Below are positions 7,909-15,404 of a stretch of DNA of 49,969 nt, in pieces. The stretch is from positions 1 through 49,969 of the forward strand of contig CALDDN010000029.1 of the NCBI GenBank assembly GCA_937936615.1, written 5' to 3'. The stretch is from an uncultured Bacteroidia bacterium (GTDB lineage Bacteria > Bacteroidota > Bacteroidia > J057 > CALDDN01). The notes beneath the pieces are model-generated. The model was not told where the DNA came from. It did not search any database and saw nothing but the letters and a program-made list of their open reading frames with translations. The position numbers were made by a program, and so were the translations under genes. Each line of letters starts with the position of its first letter. The stretch's first letter is position 1.

Positions 7909-9363
7909 CTAGCGGCCCGTGTCCAGTACCTGACGGGCCACCCGCTGGCCACTCTCGATGGCTCCATGCACGGTGGCATAATAACCGCCGTTGTGGGTGT
8001 GCTCACCTGCAAAAAACAGCGAGTCGCGCACCGGCTGCTCGAATGCCATGGCCACGCCCGACGAACCCACCGAGGGATACGAGTACGCCCCGCCAATCCA
8101 TTCCTCAGCCGACCAGTCCATCCAGATGTGAGCTTCGAGGTTGTCGGTGGCCTTGCCCGGGCCGAACATCGTATCCAAATCCTGCAGGATGCGTTGCACC
8201 CCCGCGCTCTCGCCGGCAGCGATGAGACTCTCGGCCAGCTCACCATGTACGAAGGCTGTCAGGTAGCGGTCTTCGCGTCCGCGGCCTACGGCAGTCGCCC
8301 AGTATTCGGGTATGGGGCCTGCGCCGTAAATCGAACCGGTATTGGGCTGCCAGAAGCCCCTCCGGAATTTGAGAATGACTTTCATGCCCGGGTCCATGCC
8401 CAGGCGGGCAATTGCGTTGCGGATACCTTCGGGCAGGCCCGGCTCAAAATTGATTTTATTGGCTTTGAGCACCGCCAGTGGAGCCGTAACGATGACGCGA
8501 CGGTGGTTGAAGACACGGCCTTGGCGGTCGCGCAGCTCCACTGAACCGTCTTCGGCCAGGCGCACGTTGACAATGGGCGTGTTGCCCTGCACCAGCGGCA
8601 GCACCGATTCGAACTTGCGCTGCAGCACCTGCTGCATCGACTGGTCGGCCAGCAAAGCATCGGCTCCCGGATCGACACGGTTGGCATCGGCATCGACGCG
8701 GGCCTTGATACCGATGCGGCGCAGCGAGGTACCGTATTCGTTGGCCAGCACGGCGTTAAGCCAGGGCAGGGTGATGTCGGCCATGCCGCGTCCGCGCACC
8801 AGATCGAACATCGACTGGTCGGCACCACCCCATTCGTCGAGGTCTTCCAGCTCCTCGAACAGGGCCTGAGCCTGAGCAAACTCACGAACGGTTGCGGCCT
8901 GCTCCTCCGACCGCAGCAGTGGCGGCAGGAAGATGTAGTCCGTCCCTTCGATATCGACGTAGCGAGCACCGGCCTCGCGGACATAGCGACCGAGGATCGA
9001 ATTGACTCCGTGGACTTCCTCGGCTCCCAGTTCGACCGGAAAATCGGCCCAACGCGTGAGGCTGCGCACGCGCCCGCCCCAGGTGTTGGCAGCTTCGTAG
9101 ACTTTGACTTCGACCCCGCGGGCACGCAGGTCGAGGGCCGCCTGTAGACCTGCCGCACCGGCTCCGATGATGGCTACCGAGCCAACTTTGGCCGGATCGA
9201 CCGGAGTACTCGGTCCTGGGGCGGGCTTGTCTTCCTCGTCGTCGCCCGAACAACCGCCCAGCAGCAGGCTGGGGGCAAGCATCAGACCCGTTGCACCCAA
9301 GGTCAAGGAGTGCAGGAAGCGGCGACGACTCCACCTTTCATCCAAGTGTGGGTTATTCTTCAT
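7909..9363 (-). CDS. Tat-exported FAD-dependent amine oxidase-like lipoprotein
   Basis: The 484-residue protein belongs to the flavin amine oxidase superfamily. The N-terminus has a twin-arginine motif (SRRRFLHSL) followed by a hydrophobic stretch and a lipobox (LLGGCSG), so the folded flavoprotein should cross by Tat and be lipid-anchored outside the cytoplasm. The dinucleotide-binding motif is GAGAAGLQAALDL, followed by YEAANTWGGRVRS. The C-terminal FAD contact is FFAGEHTHNGGYYATVHGA. The substrate cannot be read from the sequence. An Asp/Glu/Pro-rich linker separates the anchor from the enzyme. It converges on DUF420 with a 4-bp gap. Confidence 0.9.
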   Translation of the reverse strand: MKNNPHLDERWSRRRFLHSLTLGATGLMLAPSLLLGGCSGDDEEDKPAPGPSTPVDPAKVGSVAIIGAGAAGLQAALDLRARGVEVKVYEAANTWGGRVRSLTRWADFPVELGAEEVHGVNSILGRYVREAGARYVDIEGTDYIFLPPLLRSEEQAATVREFAQAQALFEELEDLDEWGGADQSMFDLVRGRGMADITLPWLNAVLANEYGTSLRRIGIKARVDADANRVDPGADALLADQSMQQVLQRKFESVLPLVQGNTPIVNVRLAEDGSVELRDRQGRVFNHRRVIVTAPLAVLKANKINFEPGLPEGIRNAIARLGMDPGMKVILKFRRGFWQPNTGSIYGAGPIPEYWATAVGRGREDRYLTAFVHGELAESLIAAGESAGVQRILQDLDTMFGPGKATDNLEAHIWMDWSAEEWIGGAYSYPSVGSSGVAMAFEQPVRDSLFFAGEHTHNGGYYATVHGAIESGQRVARQVLDTGR

Positions 9364-9487
9364 GAGGCAATATAATCGATCAGGCGACTAAATTTTGTTC
9401 CAATTCGATGAGATGAAAAAAGCCGGCCCCGAAGCCGAGCAGATTACCGGTCAATCAAAGCTCAGCTTCCGAAACATCCAGGTAGCT

Positions 9488-9506
9488 GGTTTTTAGAATA
9501 AAAACC
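9488..9506 (-). terminator. AT-rich perfect hairpin downstream of the photolyase gene
   Basis: GGTTTTTA and TAAAAACC form a perfect 8-bp stem around a GAA loop, 12 bp past the photolyase stop. The position suits a terminator, but the stem is AT-rich and lacks a clear T tract, so the call is weak. Confidence 0.35.
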
Positions 9507-9518
9507 AAACTCCGAGTT

Positions 9519-11039
9519 TCATTTCTTTACAAACTGCCGAATACGGGAAGAATGCGTCGTTCGGCGCAGACCAGCCCGCACGAGAGCCTTTTCGTAGCGT
9601 TTCTCGTTTTCGGCGGCCGAGGCAAAGAGATCGACCACAGGACGCGGATAGTCCGTGCCGAGGCGCACACCCCAGCGGGTCTGCTCGTCGGGGGTCAAGA
9701 GCCAGGGTTCGTGAATGCGGTTGGCGGGCAGGCGGGCCAGTTCGGGCAGCCAGTGGCGGATGTAATCGCCCTGCGGGTCGTAGTCCTTACCCTGCTTCAC
9801 GGGGTTAAAAAAACGGAAGCCCCGCGGGTCGGTACCCACAGCAGCGGCGTAGCTCCAGTTGCCGTAGTTCGAAGCCGGGTCGTAGTCGATGAGCAGGCTC
9901 TCGAACCACTCGGCCCCGCGCAGCCAGTCCAGGCCCAGGTTTTTGGTCAGGAAGCTGGCCACATTCTGCCGGCCTCGGTTGGACATGAAGCCCGTAGCGG
10001 CCAGCTCACGCATGTTTGCATCGATGAGCGGGAAGCCCGTACGGCCCTCGGTCCACGCAGTCCAGTGCGCCTCGTTGCGCTGCCAGTCGATGCGCAGGCC
10101 CCGCAGGCTGCTGCGCCGGAAAAGCCTGCCCCCGTGCTTGAGGGTCAAAAAATGGAAGAAGTCGCGCCACAGCAGTTCGAATACCAGCCAGTAAGTCGAA
10201 TCGTTGCGCACGACCTGCCGTTCGTAGCGTTCGACCTCGGCATATATGAAGCGGGGCGAGAGGCAGCCCAAGGCCAGCCACGGCGAGAACTTGCTCGAAA
10301 AATTGGCTCCGAGCATACCGTTTCGCGTGTCCTTGTAGCGGCGCAGGCAGTCGTTGTGCCAGAAGTAGTCCTGCAGGCGACGCAGGCCGGCTGTTTCGCC
10401 CCCCCGAAAATCGAGCACCCCGCGCGGGTCGGGCGTTCGCGGGGCCACCCCCAGATCGGCCAGAGTCGGAATTGGGCCCGGCGGCAGGTCGTCGAGGCGA
10501 GGAGAGGGGACGGTTTCGGGTGTGGCAAAAGGTTCGCGAATGGCCGTATTGTTTTCGATGCGGCGGCGGAACTCAGTGAAGACCTCGGGCAGCTGTTTGA
10601 GGGAAAACGGCAGGTTGTTCGGGTGATACAGCGTATGGCCGTCGAAGGCGGCAGCCGATGCGCCAACTTCGCGCAGGGCCTGAGCAACGGCAGTCTCTAT
10701 CGCCTGTTCTTCGGTGCCGGCGCAGCGGTGGTAGAACACCTGAGGGGCACCGGTAGCAGCGGCCAGCTGGGGCAGCACCGCTTCGGGATGACCGATTCGC
10801 ACGATGAGATCGGAGCCGCGCTGGCGCAGCTGCTGCCGCAGGTCTTCGACAGCCTCGCGCAGGAACCGGGCACGGTAAGCCGCCGTACGCTCGAAGCCCT
10901 GACGCGTGCGGCCGAAAAAACGGGGATCGAAGATATAGACGGGAACTACATCGGCATCGCGGTCGAGGGCGGCGGCGAGGGCTTCATGGTCGTGCAGCCG
11001 CAGGTCGGTGCGGAACCACAGCAGAAGAGTCGGATGCAT
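9519..11039 (-). CDS. Cry-DASH type cryptochrome/DNA photolyase
   Basis: The 506-residue protein has the N-terminal photolyase antenna domain (LLLWFRTDLRLHDHEAL) and a C-terminal FAD-binding domain. The blocks TRNGMLGANFSSKFSPWL, ALGCLSPRFIYAEV, SNRGRQNVASFLTKN and LLIDYDPASNYGNWSY are typical of the Cry-DASH subgroup rather than class I CPD photolyases. Cry-DASH proteins bind FAD and usually a folate antenna and repair UV damage, mainly in single-stranded or looped DNA; some act as light sensors. Length is normal. The gene stands alone and no clear promoter was found in the 130 bp upstream. Confidence 0.93.
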   Translation of the reverse strand: MHPTLLLWFRTDLRLHDHEALAAALDRDADVVPVYIFDPRFFGRTRQGFERTAAYRARFLREAVEDLRQQLRQRGSDLIVRIGHPEAVLPQLAAATGAPQVFYHRCAGTEEQAIETAVAQALREVGASAAAFDGHTLYHPNNLPFSLKQLPEVFTEFRRRIENNTAIREPFATPETVPSPRLDDLPPGPIPTLADLGVAPRTPDPRGVLDFRGGETAGLRRLQDYFWHNDCLRRYKDTRNGMLGANFSSKFSPWLALGCLSPRFIYAEVERYERQVVRNDSTYWLVFELLWRDFFHFLTLKHGGRLFRRSSLRGLRIDWQRNEAHWTAWTEGRTGFPLIDANMRELAATGFMSNRGRQNVASFLTKNLGLDWLRGAEWFESLLIDYDPASNYGNWSYAAAVGTDPRGFRFFNPVKQGKDYDPQGDYIRHWLPELARLPANRIHEPWLLTPDEQTRWGVRLGTDYPRPVVDLFASAAENEKRYEKALVRAGLRRTTHSSRIRQFVKK

Positions 11040-11170
11040 GGCGCGGAACGAGAGGCACTAAGGCTAACGGCAAGGCGGTGCCGAAAGTGCCGGCAGGCCT
11101 GCTGCTGCACGTCAAGAGTAGCCTTTCCTCCTTGGAAAGGCCTCAAGAAATGGATTGAAGCGCGTCAGAT

Positions 11171-13249
11171 CTAACGTTTCCTGGGCTTGTAATTGAAGCT
11201 GCGGATACGGAATTCGGTGCGGCGGTTGGCCTGCTCGTCGCTGTCCGACAGCTCGGGATAGATCAGCGGCTGCGACTCACCGTAGCCGAAGGCTTCGAGC
11301 CGATCGAGCGGAATGCCTGCATCCTTGAGGTAGGTTACGACCGAGCGTGCCCGGCGGTCGCCCAGGCGAATGTTGTAGCGTTCGGTACCGTTGGTATCGG
11401 TGTGCGAGCCGATCTGGATGGTCATCGTGGGGTTGGCCTCAAGCAGGGCAACGAGCTTGTCGAGTTCGGCTTTCGACTCGGGCCGCAGGTCCGATTTGTC
11501 GAAGTCGTAGTAGATGTTTTGCAGGACGTAGGGCTGGTCGATCTGAATGCCTTCGAGGTAAATGTCGATATCCTGTTCGAGGTTGACCGGCCCACGGGTG
11601 GCGTCGACTTCAGACGTCGATACGAAGGCTTGGTTGGAAAGGTATTCGGGGGCCGTGGCCACGAGCTTGTAATCGAAGCCGTTTTCGAGGGGAAATTCGT
11701 AGTAAGCGTTCTGCTGCGTCTGGAAGGTATCGAGCGGCGTAATGGAGCCGTCGTTTTCGAGGCGGTAGAGGGTTACGGTAGCGAAGGGGATGGGCTGGCG
11801 TGTATCGCGGTCGCGCACATAGCCATGCACTGTAATGGGATAGTCGGGCCGGTAGATTTTTTTGATGCCGAAGATGTCATCGCGACCGATGCTGGGCGTG
11901 CGGTCGGAGGACAGGTAGCCGATCGAGTCCTGATGAATCCAGACCAGGGCGTAGTCGTCGTAGCTGGTATTGAGGGGATAGCCCATGTTTTCGGGATCGC
12001 TCCAGGTAGACTTTTCGCCTTCGACGCGGAACATGTCGAAACCACCCAGGCTTTTGCGGCCATTCGACGAGAAGTAGAGAGCCTTGCCGTCGGAACCGAT
12101 GTAAGGGAAAAGCTCGTCGAACTCGGTATTGATCTTAGGTCCGCAGTTGACGGGCGCATTCCATTTGTCGCCGTTTTTGGTGGCGTACCAGATGTCCTTG
12201 CCGCCGTAGCCGCCCTCGCGGTCAGAGACAAAGTACATGATCTGGCCATCGGGCGAGAGGCAGGGCTGCATGTCCTGCGCGGCGACTTTCTTTTCCTTGC
12301 CCCGCGAGTTGACGATTTGTTTACGGGTAGTGTTGACGTCAGGCACTTTTTTCCGTCTGGACCACGACTTGCGCTCGTTATTGTATTCCGACATATAAAT
12401 CTGGCAGCCCCATTTTCTTCCGATTCGACCCTCGCCGCAGATGGTGTAGTAGAGGATGGTACCCGTGGGATCGAGGCAGGGGGCACCGTCGTTGGCTTTG
12501 GTGTTGAGCCGCTTTTTGCCCAGGGCTTCGGGCTCGCCAAAAATGGAATCGCTCTCTACCTTGACGATATAGAGGTCGGAGTAGGGTTCGCCGGTGAAGG
12601 GATATACCCGCTTGACTTTTTTGACTTTACCCTTTTTCATGGGGGCGCGGTGCGAGGTAAAAATCAGGAAGGAATCGGCCTCGACGTTGAAAAGGGCTGT
12701 GCTGAAGTCGTTGTTCTCGGAATTGAAGGGCAAGGATTTGAACTCCCATTTGGGTTTTTCCTGCATCAGCTGGCGGGCCTCTTCGATGCCTTCGAGTTCG
12801 TAACGGGCTTGGCGGGTAAAAATGCCGTCGGCGGGCTGACGCTTGACGAACTCACGGAACTGGATTTCGGCTTCGTCGTAGCTGCCTATTTTTTTGAGGG
12901 CATTACCCAGATCGAAGTAGAGGGTATCGTTGCCGTCGGGGTCGATCTGGCGGGCTTGGTTGTAATATTGTATGGCCAGGTCTAGGTCTTCGGAATACCA
13001 CTTGGCACGTCCCAGCTTGTAGGTCAGATCGAAGTTGGTGTTGTCGCGGCTATAGGCTTGTTCGTAAATCTTGGCAGCCTCGACCATTTCACGCCGTTGA
13101 AAGTGGCGGTCGCCCCTGCGGATGAGTCGCTTGACCTCGCGGACGGCTTCATCCCTGTCGGACTGCGACCGGGCTGGGGGCAATCCCACTCCACTCCAAA
13201 GGAGCAGCAGCGAGTATACCCATACCCATCGTCTCTTGCTGAACATCAT
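11171..13249 (-). CDS. PorE-like envelope protein: TPR, PD40 propeller, CRD and OmpA domains
   Basis: This exported protein (about 692 residues from the chosen start) has, in order, a signal peptide, TPR-like helices (about 40-140), a PD40/WD40-type beta-propeller with repeats such as LSPDGQIMYFVSDREGG (about 165-460), a carboxypeptidase-regulatory-like domain (GYVRDRDTRQPIPFATV) and a C-terminal OmpA peptidoglycan-binding domain (YYDFDKSDLRPESKAELD, GSHTDTNGTERYN). That order matches PorE, a periplasmic component of the T9SS. PorE is a lipoprotein, but no lipobox is visible here. The ORF-track start (13285) falls inside a -7 promoter box; the ATG pair at 13249/13246 opens the signal peptide. 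Many Bacteroidota encode several relatives, so assignment to PorE itself is uncertain. Confidence 0.87.
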   Translation of the reverse strand: MMFSKRRWVWVYSLLLLWSGVGLPPARSQSDRDEAVREVKRLIRRGDRHFQRREMVEAAKIYEQAYSRDNTNFDLTYKLGRAKWYSEDLDLAIQYYNQARQIDPDGNDTLYFDLGNALKKIGSYDEAEIQFREFVKRQPADGIFTRQARYELEGIEEARQLMQEKPKWEFKSLPFNSENNDFSTALFNVEADSFLIFTSHRAPMKKGKVKKVKRVYPFTGEPYSDLYIVKVESDSIFGEPEALGKKRLNTKANDGAPCLDPTGTILYYTICGEGRIGRKWGCQIYMSEYNNERKSWSRRKKVPDVNTTRKQIVNSRGKEKKVAAQDMQPCLSPDGQIMYFVSDREGGYGGKDIWYATKNGDKWNAPVNCGPKINTEFDELFPYIGSDGKALYFSSNGRKSLGGFDMFRVEGEKSTWSDPENMGYPLNTSYDDYALVWIHQDSIGYLSSDRTPSIGRDDIFGIKKIYRPDYPITVHGYVRDRDTRQPIPFATVTLYRLENDGSITPLDTFQTQQNAYYEFPLENGFDYKLVATAPEYLSNQAFVSTSEVDATRGPVNLEQDIDIYLEGIQIDQPYVLQNIYYDFDKSDLRPESKAELDKLVALLEANPTMTIQIGSHTDTNGTERYNIRLGDRRARSVVTYLKDAGIPLDRLEAFGYGESQPLIYPELSDSDEQANRRTEFRIRSFNYKPRKR

Positions 13250-13282
13250 GCTGTACGAGCCAAGTCTAAGTTTTTGCCCGCG

Positions 13283-13290
13283 CAAACATA
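13283..13290 (-). promoter_or_regulatory. -7 promoter box for the PorE-like gene
   Basis: TATGTTTG is an exact match to the Bacteroidota -7 element TAnnTTTG. It lies 33 nt upstream of the chosen ATG at 13249, and the longer ORF-track start would lie inside it. The -33 TTTG is imperfect (TTG about 20 nt upstream). Confidence 0.55.
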
Positions 13291-13318
13291 CGATTTTCAG
13301 CCGTTACGGGCAATTAGG

Positions 13319-14071
13319 CTAATTCCACAGCAACAACCAGCCCAACAAATCGGCCAGCAGCACGGCTATCGATGCCCAGACAAAAGCAGCTATCGTTACC
13401 CGGCTGACGCCCAAAGCCCCGCCGCTTGCCCGCAGACCCTGCCAGCAACCCAGCGAAGCCACCAAAAAGCCAAAAACAAGAGCTTTGCCCAGCCCCAGGC
13501 CCACATCCGAAGGCGTAACAAACTGCCGAACCGAAGCTGCAAACCGTGCCGGGCTCACTCCCAGACCCATCACCAGCACCGACCACGCCCCGAGAGTACC
13601 TGCCAGCGTCGCAATCCACGTCAGCAAGGGCAGAGCCAGCATACCCGCCACCACGCGCGGAAGCACCAGGTAGCGCAGCGGATCGATGGCCATCGACCGC
13701 AGCGCATCGATCTGCTCGGTGATGCGCATCGAGCCCAACTCGGCCGCCAGAGCCGCGCCAATGCGGCCCGCCAGCACCAGCCCCGTCAGCACCGGCCCTA
13801 TTTCCATGCACAGCACCTTGACCACCTGCCCGCAGAGCAGGGCAATGGGAGCCAACCCCTCGACCTGGTAGGCTCCCTGCCACGCGATGATGGCCCCGGT
13901 AGAACCGCCCGTAAGCAGCACCAAGCCCACGGCCCGCGTGCCCAGCCGTTCCAGCTGATCGACCACGGCCCAGCGATCGGCCGGAAGCCAGCGCAGGCGG
14001 GCCAGCACCTCCAGCGCAAAGGCGGTGTAGTCGGCGGGCAGGTGCCACCATCGCCGTTCGGGCGGGTACAT
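13319..14071 (-). CDS. mlaE: MlaE/YrbE-type ABC transporter permease
   Basis: MlaE permeases form the membrane part of ABC systems that move phospholipids between inner and outer membranes. The 250-residue protein has about five or six helices and family blocks CMEIGPVLTGLVLAGRIGAA, ELGSMRITEQIDALRSM and PLRYLVLPRVVAGMLALPLL. The length is normal. It starts 9 bp after the GT9 stop on the same strand, so the two are cotranscribed. The usual partners (MlaF ATPase and MlaD MCE protein) are not in this window and must lie elsewhere. Confidence 0.94.
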   Translation of the reverse strand: MYPPERRWWHLPADYTAFALEVLARLRWLPADRWAVVDQLERLGTRAVGLVLLTGGSTGAIIAWQGAYQVEGLAPIALLCGQVVKVLCMEIGPVLTGLVLAGRIGAALAAELGSMRITEQIDALRSMAIDPLRYLVLPRVVAGMLALPLLTWIATLAGTLGAWSVLVMGLGVSPARFAASVRQFVTPSDVGLGLGKALVFGFLVASLGCWQGLRASGGALGVSRVTIAAFVWASIAVLLADLLGWLLLWN

Positions 14072-14080
14072 CGATTGCTT

Positions 14081-15085
14081 TTACTTGCGAAAATCGCCCA
14101 GAATTTCGTGAACATCGAGGCTGTAGCCGCAGCGGAAGTGCTTTTCAGGACAGGCAGCCCGCCCATGGATGCTGCAGGGACGGCATGCGAGGGGTTCCGA
14201 AGTACTGACGCAGCGACTGCCCGGACTCAGAGGCCCGAAGCCGAAATCGGGCACGGTCGAACAGTAGATCGCAGTCGTAGGTGCGCCCACGCCCGATGCC
14301 AGGTGCATGGGTGCACTGTCGTTGCAGAAAACCTGGGCAGCACCGGCCATCAGGGCCGCGCTTTGCAAGAGCGTAAGCTGGCCGGCCAGGTTCTCGCCGT
14401 GAATGTGCAGCATGGCCAGCTCCTGACACAGCTCGTATTCGGCGGCACTGCCCACCAGGTAGACCCGGTAGCTGGCCGAGAGCTGGCGCAGCAGTTCGGC
14501 CCACTTGGTGCGGGGCATCTGCTTGGTGAACCAGAGGGTGGCGGGCGCAACGACGATATAAGGGCCGCGCCGCGTATAGGGCTGCACATGCTCGAAATCC
14601 CCGGGCGAAGGGTAGAGCCGAGGAGCTTCGCGGTGGGTATCGGCCCAAGGGGCAATGAGCGAGAGGTTGCGATCCACTTCGTGCGGGGCATCGGCCGCAC
14701 CGACAGGGCCGATGCGGTGGGGCGGGCGGTGGCCACAGGCAAACGAAAAAGGATTGCTCCGGAAGGCCGCTTTGCGCCGGCCCCGCAGCAGCCACGTCAG
14801 CAGCCCCGTGGCCGCAAAGCGCTGGATGTTGACAACGAGGTCAAAGCGGAAGCTGTAAAGGGAACGAAGCAGTTTCCACCAGCTGCGGTATTTTCGGCCT
14901 GCCCGTTTGTCCCAGGTCCAGACGCGGGCAATGGCCGGATGATTGCTCACCAAGCCTTCGTGGCCCTGTTTGACCAGCAGATGGATTTCGGCTTCGGGGT
15001 AGCGTTGATGCAGACGCTGGGCCACGGGCAGGGCCAGGATGACGTCGCCGATAAACGCCGTCTGGATAATCAGAATGCGCTGCAT
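14081..15085 (-). CDS. Glycosyltransferase family 9 (heptosyltransferase-like)
   Basis: GT9 enzymes add heptose or similar sugars to the lipopolysaccharide core from nucleotide-sugar donors. The 334-residue protein opens with RILIIQTAFIGDVILALPV, typical of the family, has the mid-domain start YIVVAPATLWFTKQMP and the donor-site block FCNDSAPMHLASGVGAPT. A Cys-rich C-terminal part (CRPCSIHGRAACPEKHFRC) is common in bacterial GT9 proteins. The neighbouring MlaE permease points to outer-membrane lipid or LPS work. The precise sugar cannot be deduced. Confidence 0.92.
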   Translation of the reverse strand: MQRILIIQTAFIGDVILALPVAQRLHQRYPEAEIHLLVKQGHEGLVSNHPAIARVWTWDKRAGRKYRSWWKLLRSLYSFRFDLVVNIQRFAATGLLTWLLRGRRKAAFRSNPFSFACGHRPPHRIGPVGAADAPHEVDRNLSLIAPWADTHREAPRLYPSPGDFEHVQPYTRRGPYIVVAPATLWFTKQMPRTKWAELLRQLSASYRVYLVGSAAEYELCQELAMLHIHGENLAGQLTLLQSAALMAGAAQVFCNDSAPMHLASGVGAPTTAIYCSTVPDFGFGPLSPGSRCVSTSEPLACRPCSIHGRAACPEKHFRCGYSLDVHEILGDFRK

Positions 15086-15404
15086 CGGCTGAGGTGCGGG
15101 CTGGGATTGAGGCGAGGTAAATCGAGGGGTGGCATTCGTCTTTTACTCAAAAATGGGAAAAAGGTTGTAACCAATACGGCCCGAGGCAGCGCAGGTGCAA
15201 GGCAATTGCATACGAAAAAGCAACAAAATTGACTAAAATTTGATTTTTAGTTTTTTTATCTAAAATAGGCGATAAAAAATCAAGCTGTTTTCTGAGATGC
15301 TGGAATAATGTTGCAGGCATCGACAGGCCGAAAGACTGTACACGACGCCCCCCCGTATACCCGAAGGCTTTGCAAACAGCCCCAGACCTGGCTAACTTTA
15401 GTCC
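15086..15404. other. Divergent intergenic region between GT9 and tamB
   Basis: These 319 bp hold no gene that I can support. The middle (about 15220-15290) is very AT-rich against the GC-rich surroundings and contains a weak hairpin (ACTAAAA with TTTTAGT) followed by a T run. The right end carries the tamB promoter. No clear promoter for the leftward GT9 gene was found; a CAATTTTG near 15225 on the minus strand is one base off the -7 consensus. Confidence 0.6.
15369..15400 (+). promoter_or_regulatory. Promoter of the tamB-like gene, nearly leaderless
   Basis: TTTG (15369-15372) lies 20 nt before TAACTTTA (15393-15400), one base off the Bacteroidota TTTG/TAnnTTTG pair. The -7 box ends exactly four bases before the ATG at 15405, so transcription should begin at or within a few bases of the start codon. 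Confidence 0.6.

Noticed and set aside
9552-11174. 540-codon ORF on the plus strand
   Set aside because: Antisense to the Cry-DASH gene; no recognisable domain.
13058-15232. 724-codon ORF on the plus strand
   Set aside because: It is antisense to the MlaE and GT9 genes, whose products have clear family motifs. Its translation is rich in Arg/Gln/Pro/Ala with no domain, as expected for a shadow in GC-rich DNA.
15225-15290. AT-rich hairpin as a small RNA gene
   Set aside because: The stem is nearly all A/T and weak, with no promoter or conserved fold visible.
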